DNA of 64,000 nucleotides from CAJQHK01 sp038142525 (GTDB lineage: Bacteria; Pseudomonadota; Alphaproteobacteria; Rickettsiales; UBA1997): NCBI GenBank assembly GCA_038142525.1, contig JAYQKE010000015.1, positions 496,001-560,000 of the forward strand, given 5' to 3'. Shown piece by piece: positions 57,954 through 64,000 of this stretch. The notes beneath the pieces were generated by a model. The model was not told where the DNA came from, ran no database searches, and saw nothing but the letters and a program-made list of their open reading frames with translations. A program made the translations under genes and the position numbers. Within the stretch, counting starts at the first letter, position 1; every line of letters starts with the position of its first letter.

Positions 57954-59282
57954 TCATTTTCCTATGCAAAATTTTGAAAATATTACATCTAAAATATCAT
58001 CTATTCTTATTTCTCCTGTAATTTGCCCAATATGACCTGATATTATTCTTAATTTTTCGGCTGTAATTTCTGGATTTTCATTGAAAGAAATTTCTTTAAG
58101 ATAATTTAGAATTTCTTCTAGGGAGTTTCTATGTCTTTGGTTGGTAATTAAAGATTGATCATCAAATTCATTGGTAATGTTTTTAATTTTTTGCTCTAAT
58201 TCATTAAAAATTTTCTCTAAATTGATATTTTTATCTAAAGAAATTAGAATTGGATTTTTCTTAGATAATTCTTGATCTAATATTGGCTGTTTTAGGTCTA
58301 TTTTATTTATCAATATGATAGTATTTTCATCATAAAATTTTAGATTATCTAATTTTATGTTAGATGCATCTAAGATAATAATTTTAATATCGGCTTTTTT
58401 TGATTTATTAATTGCTCTTTTTATTCCCTCTTTTTCAATTGGATCATTGGATTCTCTAATACCTGCAGTATCTGAAATTATTACCTCAAAACCAGCAATT
58501 TCTAGATGTGACTCAATAATGTCTCTGGTAGTGCCAGCAATATTGGAAATAATAGAAATATCTTTTTGATTTAAAAAATTCATTAATGTTGATTTGCCAA
58601 CATTAGGATCGCCTAAAATAACAACTGAAATTCCTTCTTTAATTTTTTGACCTGATTTATTTTTTAATTGCTGTGATATTTTATTAATTAAATAATCTAT
58701 TTCTTTTTTAGCAATTTCTATGATTTCTATAGGCAGATCTTCATCTGGAAAATCAATTACAGATTCTAAATTAGCAATAATATTAATAATTTTATCTCGC
58801 CAGTTTTGATAAATTAAACTGTAATCTCCCAAGAGCTGGGATATTGCTTGTTTATGCTGGAATTTTGTTTTGGAATTTATGATATCAAGTACTGCCTCTG
58901 CTTGAATGAGGTCAATCTTATTATTTAAAAGGGCTAATTTAGTGAATTCTCCCTCTGTAGCATATCTAAAATCTTCAATTTTTAAAAGAATTTCTGTTAT
59001 TTTTCTGATAATGAAATGTGAGGGATGGCAAGATATTTCAACTATATTTTGACCAGTATAACTATTTGGCGCTTCAAAACAAGTAATTAAAACCTGATCT
59101 ATGATAGAATGATCTTCAGGATCTGTTATGCTGCAAAGAGTTCCTAATCTATTTTTAATTTTTTTTTTAACCCCAAGATGGGTTAGTGATAGAAAAGCGT
59201 TATCACCAGAAATTTTAAAAATAGATAAGGAAGATTTTTTATAAAGTGAAGAAAACCCTAAATTGGCAAATATAGTTGCCAA
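57954..59282 (-). CDS. mnmE: tRNA modification GTPase MnmE
   Basis: MnmE with MnmG makes the carboxymethylaminomethyl group at U34 of tRNAs. The 442 residues show MATIFANLG at the start, a folate-binding N-domain with ATEGEFTKLALLNNKIDLIQ and AEAVLDII, and the G domain: GDPNVGKSTLMNFLNQ (G1), GTTRDIIESHLEI (G2), DTAGIRES (G3) and LINKIDL (G4). The C-terminal FCIGK carries the conserved Cys. It lies 4 bases downstream of a prepilin-like gene on the same strand and converges with comM. Confidence 0.96.
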   Translation of the reverse strand: MATIFANLGFSSLYKKSSLSIFKISGDNAFLSLTHLGVKKKIKNRLGTLCSITDPEDHSIIDQVLITCFEAPNSYTGQNIVEISCHPSHFIIRKITEILLKIEDFRYATEGEFTKLALLNNKIDLIQAEAVLDIINSKTKFQHKQAISQLLGDYSLIYQNWRDKIINIIANLESVIDFPDEDLPIEIIEIAKKEIDYLINKISQQLKNKSGQKIKEGISVVILGDPNVGKSTLMNFLNQKDISIISNIAGTTRDIIESHLEIAGFEVIISDTAGIRESNDPIEKEGIKRAINKSKKADIKIIILDASNIKLDNLKFYDENTIILINKIDLKQPILDQELSKKNPILISLDKNINLEKIFNELEQKIKNITNEFDDQSLITNQRHRNSLEEILNYLKEISFNENPEITAEKLRIISGHIGQITGEIRIDDILDVIFSKFCIGK

Positions 59283-59285
59283 AAC

Positions 59286-60176
59286 CTAACTTCTAGTAAG
59301 AGGAATTTTATATTTTGAGCTAAGATAATTAAGAATCTCCTCAAGTTCAAGAAAAGTAAGAGATTGATTATATATAACAATCTCAGAAATATTGCCATTA
59401 TAGCCATCAGTCGTTGCACCTAAAGTGGCAGCTGCTATTGAAGAAATAGCATCAGTATTAGCATGGGTACCATCTGCTGTAATCTCATCTTCACTAGTAG
59501 TCCTATTGACAAATACACCTTTATTTCTGTAATAATTTAATCCTGCAGGGGCAGCGCCATTTGCAGAAGATGCGAAAGATATGTAATTAATTGATGGTAT
59601 ATTGGTTGTAGCTACAGATGGTATCTCTATATCAGCACCTACACCACCATTTTTATTAATAATTATATTAGCGGCAGAATATTGGATTAATAAATCATCA
59701 TCTGTACTGTCGATTATTGTTTTTATTCCAACATTATCTTCTCTTTTTTCAACAATAAAAATTGCAAAATTGGTACCAACTATTGGCTGTATTGCTGTAT
59801 TAATGTCAATAGAATCATTGCCATCAAAATTAACAGATGGTAGGTCATTAATTGCTGACTCTCTATAAGATGGGTCGCCAGTGAAACTAAGATTATTTGC
59901 AGAGAAATAATTTGTTAAATTTTGCCATCCAGAAATATTTGTAAAATCATAAGTATCATCTTCTGCAAAACTTCTATCTGATACAGTTTCTAACCATATT
60001 GCTAGGCCATCAACAGCTACCACAGGGGAGTTGGCAGTTAGTGATTTTGCTGATGTAAGTCTAGAGGTTTTAATCATACTTTTACCAGCACTAACAGATG
60101 CTAGTAAGATACCAATGATTAATAAAACAACAGAGACTTCTAAAAGAGAAAAGCCTAATTTGGAATTTTTTTTCAT
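59286..60176 (-). CDS. Prepilin-like protein with LamG-like C-terminus (paralogue 1)
   Basis: This 296-residue protein has a type IV prepilin leader: a short basic peptide MKKNSKLG, then the processed site at G|FSLLEV with Glu at +5 and a hydrophobic helix (SVVLLIIGILLASVSAG). The rest is large and Ser/Thr/Asn-rich (LPSVNFDGNDSIDI, FAIFIVEKRED). It ends NGNISEIVIYNQSLTFLELE with LSSKYKI, the closing pattern of concanavalin A/LamG-like jelly-roll domains. It would be exported by a type IV pilus or type II secretion assembly. The next gene upstream encodes a paralogue. Confidence 0.8.
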   Translation of the reverse strand: MKKNSKLGFSLLEVSVVLLIIGILLASVSAGKSMIKTSRLTSAKSLTANSPVVAVDGLAIWLETVSDRSFAEDDTYDFTNISGWQNLTNYFSANNLSFTGDPSYRESAINDLPSVNFDGNDSIDINTAIQPIVGTNFAIFIVEKREDNVGIKTIIDSTDDDLLIQYSAANIIINKNGGVGADIEIPSVATTNIPSINYISFASSANGAAPAGLNYYRNKGVFVNRTTSEDEITADGTHANTDAISSIAAATLGATTDGYNGNISEIVIYNQSLTFLELEEILNYLSSKYKIPLTRS

Positions 60177-60236
60177 GATTAAATTATTAAATAATATCAG
60201 AGAATTATAAAATTAAAGTCTAATAAAAATATTATA

Positions 60237-61161
60237 TTAAGTTGAGCTTAGTGAAAGATTATATTTTGCTTCAAAATAATCAAAAATATCGATTAATTCT
60301 CGTTGTCTTAACTTTCTATTAAAGATTAATATCTCAGAAATAGCACCTAAATATGAGTCAGTCAAGACCAATTGTAATAGTTCCCATAGATCCAGTATTA
60401 TATCTTACATCTCCAGCAACATCTATTTTAAGAGTTACAGCTGGCATTGAGCCATTTTCTGGAAGTCTTTTATTAAGGTAGTAATTGAATCCAGCCAGCA
60501 ATATAGTCTTTGGGCTGCTATCATCAATTGAAAAATTGTTACCACCATTTAGGCTAAAATAATGTAGTGCTGGTGCTGCTTCAGCAAAAGCTGCAGTGGC
60601 TGCTGTTCCTGATTCATCTTCAATAGTCAATGCGTTGGTTCCGGCAGCATAGTAAATTTCTAAACCACTAGTGCCACTAGTGCCACTAGTGCTAATCAAG
60701 CTTTTTTTTGTATTATCATCAGCATCTCTTTCTTCAAGAATAAAAATAGTTAGATCAGATTCTTCCAATGTATTTCCGATATTTTTAATCTCTAAAAATT
60801 GAGTATCGTCGTCAAATAAAACAGCTGGAGTATGATTGATAGAGTCCTTCATATATTTTGGCCGATTAGCTACTGTTTCTTGAACTGCCGAACCAATATT
60901 ATAAAATGGGGAATTGTTAGACCATAGATCTATTGGGTCACCTTCATTATAGAAACTATCTGGTAAGGAAGATTCAAACCATAATACAAGATTTTCCATA
61001 CCATATATTGGTGAGTTTGAAGTAAGATTTTGAGCAGAAGCTGTTTTAGATTTTTTAACAAGGTCAGTTCCAGTATTGATGGCTGCAATTAATATACCTA
61101 TGATTAATATTACAACTGAGATTTCAATCAAAGAAAAACCCAATTTAGAATCTTTTTTCAT
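60237..61161 (-). CDS. Prepilin-like protein with LamG-like C-terminus (paralogue 2, frameshifted)
   Basis: It has the same architecture as paralogue 1: MKKDSKLG, then G|FSLIEISVVILIIGILIAA, followed by ENLVLWFESSLPDSFYNEGD, VLFDDDTQFLEI and LTIFILEERDADDNTKKSLI. A 9-bp tandem repeat gives SGTSGTSG in the middle. The main frame ends at 60358; a one-base shift there continues SYLGAISEILIFNRKLRQRE and LIDIFDYFEAKYNLSL, matching the end of paralogue 1, to TAA 60237-60239. Total is about 307 residues. The 60-base gap to paralogue 1 suggests one operon. Confidence 0.78.
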
Positions 61162-61245
61162 TACTATATATTTTTTGATTTATTTTGTAAGGTGACGAAA
61201 CGAATAGTAAACATATTTCTGCACCTTAAAAAAGTCAAGAAAAAA

Positions 61246-62362
61246 CTATTTTAGTTCTGAGCTTTTATGGAGGTTAACATTTAAAATAAAACCAAAGCCT
61301 ATTAACATGGTTGCGGTAATTGTACCACCATAGGACATGAAAGGCAATGGCGCACCAACTACTGGTAATAGTCCAATAGCCATTCCAATATTGATAAAGG
61401 AGTGGAAGAAGAAGATTGATGTAATACCAACTATTACCAATCTTGAATATTGATTTAGACTTTTTGATGCTAAAAAAATGGATATAAAAGTTATCATAGC
61501 ACATAGTAAAACAATAGATGTTGATCCAATAAATCCAAACTCTTCAGATAAAATTGTAAAAATAAAATCCGTTTGTTTTTCTGGTAAAAAACCTAATTGA
61601 GTTTGGGTACCATTAATAAAACCTTTGCCAAAAACTCCACCAGAACCGACAGCAATTTTTGATTGAATAATATTATATCCAGTTCCCATAGGGTCACTAT
61701 CGGGATTAATAAAATTTTTGATTCTATCTCTTTGATAGGGATGTAAAAAAAAGAACCATAAAATTGGCATGGATATTAGAGCGATGATACCAGTTAGGAT
61801 GAATTTCCACATCATAACACCAGCAACGAATAAAATGACAAAACCAACAAATAATAAGATTAAAGAAGTTCCAAGATCTGGTTGCATAAAAATTAAACCA
61901 GCAGGTAAAAGGATGAGAAATAGCGGTATAAGGACATATCTAATTTTTTGTATATCCTCAGCTTCAATATTATGAAAATATTTTGCTAGAGATAAAACTA
62001 AAAATACTTTCATGATTTCAGAGGGCTGAACAGTTATAAAACCTAGCTTAAACCATCTGGTGGCACCCATAGCATAATGTCCTTTGAAATAGACAAATAA
62101 TAGTAATAATATACCAAGAAGATAGAATTTATGAATATGTCGGAACCAAAATTTAATATCAATAATGGCAATTAAGATCATTACTGGAAAAAAAGAAAAA
62201 TAGATAAATTGTCTCAACATCCATATTTTGTAATTTCCGCCAGTTTGCAGAATATAGCATTGTTAAGCCAATTGTCGATAAAATGGCAATTAAAGATATT
62301 AATAGCCAATTTAATTTAGCAATTTTGCCTATAAAATTTTCTTTCTCTAATTGATGTTGCAT
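61246..62362 (-). CDS. rodA: Rod-shape SEDS peptidoglycan polymerase RodA (frameshifted)
   Basis: RodA polymerises glycan strands together with PBP2 during cell elongation. The N-terminal frame starts at ATG 62362 (MQHQLEKENFIGKIAKLNWL) with helix 1. It breaks near 62240 (GCAAACTGG) and continues GGNYKIWMLRQFIYFSFFPV. Multi-pass sequence follows with GATRWFKLGFITVQPSEIMK (SEDS motif), FMQPDLGTSLILLFVGF, DPMGTGYNIIQSKIAVGSGG, FLPEKQTDFIFTILSEEFGF and PLPFMSYGGTITATMLIGFG. Total is about 370 residues with ten helices. With ddl, dapA and pal, it argues for a working cell wall. Confidence 0.94.
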
Positions 62363-62487
62363 AATATATTGATTATTGCAAAATTGATTATTTAAAATCT
62401 TTTAGTTGACCGATGGGTGATCGTAAGTTCATTTTTTAAAACAAGGTTAACCAAAATTATGTTACAGATAAATATTTAAAATCAAAT

Positions 62488-64000
62488 ATGTCAAATAATC
62501 AAGAATATACCGCAAGTTCAATTAAGGTCTTAAAAGGCTTAGAAGCAGTTAGAAAAAGACCTGGGATGTATATTGGAGATACTGATGATGGTACAGGATT
62601 ACATCATATGGTCTATGAAGTTTTAGATAACTCAATTGATGAATCATTAGCAGGACATTGTGATAATGTTGAGGTTATAATTAATGAAGATAATTCCGTT
62701 ACTGTTTCTGATAATGGTCGTGGTATTCCAATAGATATCCATGAGGAAGAAGGTGTTTCAGCAAAGAGAAGTTATTATGACCAGACTTCATGCGGGTGGT
62801 AAATTTGACCAAAATTCATATAAAATATCAGGTGGCTTACATGGTGTTGGTGTTTCAGTGGTTAATGCTCTTTCAGATTGGTTAAAACTTAGAATTTGGA
62901 AAAATGGTAAAGAATATCTCATTGAGTTTGCTAATGGAGAGGCGGTAGCTCCATTGAAAGAAATTGGCGAAGCGAAAGGTAAAAAAGGTACGCAAGTTAC
63001 ATTCTTACCCTCCAACAATATTTTTGCTATAACAGAATTTAATTTTTCTACTTTAGAACATAGATTAAGAGAATTATCATTTCTTAATTCTGGTGTCAAA
63101 ATAAACTTAAAAGATATCAGAAGTGATGAACCAAAAGAAGTTGAGCTTTTTTATAAGGGAGGAGTTGAAGCCTATGTTAAATATCTAGATCGCAATAAAA
63201 ACCCAATTAATAAGCCAATAAATATTTTAGGATCTGATGATAGTGGAATAGGTGTGGAGGTTGCTATGGCTTGGAATGATAGCTATAGTGAAAATATTCT
63301 GTGTTTTACTAATAATATCAGACAAAGGGATGGTGGTACCCATCTTGCAGGTATGAAGGCCGCTTTAACAAGAGTTGTGAATAATTATATTTCAAATAAT
63401 AATCTTTTTAAAAAAAAAAAACTAACTCTTTCTGGCGAGGATATTAGAGAGGGTATGACTTGCGTTCTATCCGTTAAAGTTCCAGATCCAAAATTTTCTT
63501 CTCAAACAAAAGATAAATTGGTTTCGAGTGAGGTTAGAGGTTGTGTTGAAGCAATAGTTTCTGAAAAATTATCAGAATGGTTTGAAGAGCATCCAAATGA
63601 TGTAAAAAATATTATCAGTAAGAGTCTTGAAGTCGCAAAAGCCAGAGATCTTTTGCCAGAAAAGCTAGAGAATTAACCAGACGAAAATCTGCTTTAGAAG
63701 TTAGTAATCTTCCTGGAAAATTAGCAGATTGTCAGGAAAAAAATCCAGAATTAAGTGAGTTATTTATTGTTGAGGGTAATTCAGCTGGCGGTTCAGCGAA
63801 AGGTGGTAGAAATAGAGAGTTTCAAGCAATTTTACCAATCAGGGGTAAAATTTTAAATGTTGAAAGGTCTAGATTTGATAAGGTTTTATCTTCTCAAGAA
63901 GTTGGAACGATAATCACCGCTCTTGGCGCTGGTATTGGTAATGAATTTGATGAAGAAAAAATTAGATATCACAAGATTGTTATTATGGCCGATGCCGATG
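62488..64000 (+). CDS. gyrB: DNA gyrase subunit B, 3' end outside window (two frameshifts)
   Basis: GyrB is the ATPase subunit of gyrase. The first frame (62488) has GLEAVRKRPGMYIGDTDDGT, EVLDNSIDESLAGHCDN and VTVSDNGRGIPIDIHEEEGV, the GHKL ATP site. A break near 62760 leads to HAGGKFDQNSYKISGGLHGV (ATP lid). A second break near 63650, where a T is missing from a T-run, leads to ARELTRRKSALEVSNLPGKL. The TOPRIM part follows: LFIVEGNSAGGSAKGGRNRE, LPIRGKILNVERSRFDKV and the metal motif MADAD at the window edge. A gene this essential is unlikely to be broken, so both breaks are probably errors. Confidence 0.95.

Overview
The window is strongly AT-rich bacterial DNA with the standard code. Gene content points to an alphaproteobacterium of the order Rickettsiales or a close relative: small families typical of that order (DUF2155, DUF2610 and DUF5334-like proteins), an LptE-type lipoprotein, RDD protein and Pal, and single scattered housekeeping genes rather than long operons. 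Unlike Rickettsia itself, it carries parts of amino-acid pathways (ilvD, ilvC, dapA, aroC, trpD), so a less reduced symbiont is likely. This placement is inference from gene content.

Layout. 1-7622: rpe, folate-branch genes (pteridine-reductase-like SDR, folB), a zincin-like gene broken by an IS, then mtaB and a BON lipoprotein. 7623-9985: a MITE and a BigR/YgaP-like sulfide-response cluster with an outer-membrane barrel gene. 10115-21621: an accessory island built from seven kinds of insertion sequence, several inserted in one another, carrying a resolvase fragment, a DUF3310 phage-type gene and a vapBC toxin-antitoxin pair. 21725-25920: gcvH, a tautomerase, gcvT, secG, tRNA-Pro and gpmI. 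26035-32389: a spore-coat-U-type pilus subunit gene split by a second IS island of about 5.9 kb. 32418-64000: housekeeping genes for cell wall (ddl, rodA, pal), redox (dsbB, sodC), cofactors (thiL, pdxJ), amino acids, tRNA modification (queA, tilS, tsaB, tsaE, mnmE), DNA repair and topology (mutM, uvrA, gyrB), RNase E/G, comM, and two prepilin-like proteins with a LamG-like C-terminus.

Mobile elements. ISa: IS4-superfamily/IS1634-like, 1627 bp, 3 copies. ISb: IS5 family, 1352 bp, 6 copies (A, E, F, B, C, D in map order). ISc: IS3 family/IS150-like, 1508 bp, 3 copies. ISd: IS256 family, 1589 bp. ISe: a second IS5-family element. ISf: IS630 remnants. ISg: IS1595 remnant. Target duplications and ends are visible for several, so the insertion order can be read.

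Quality caveat. More than twenty genes, including indispensable ones (gyrB twice, rodA, dapA, lptE), are interrupted by single-base indels, many in A or T runs. The simplest reading is uncorrected consensus error. I annotate such genes over their full extent and mark the breaks. Real decay is clear only where an IS or a large truncation is seen. A notable non-coding feature is a family of short palindromes at gene 3' ends; two copies supply the last codons and stop codon of gpmI and aroC.
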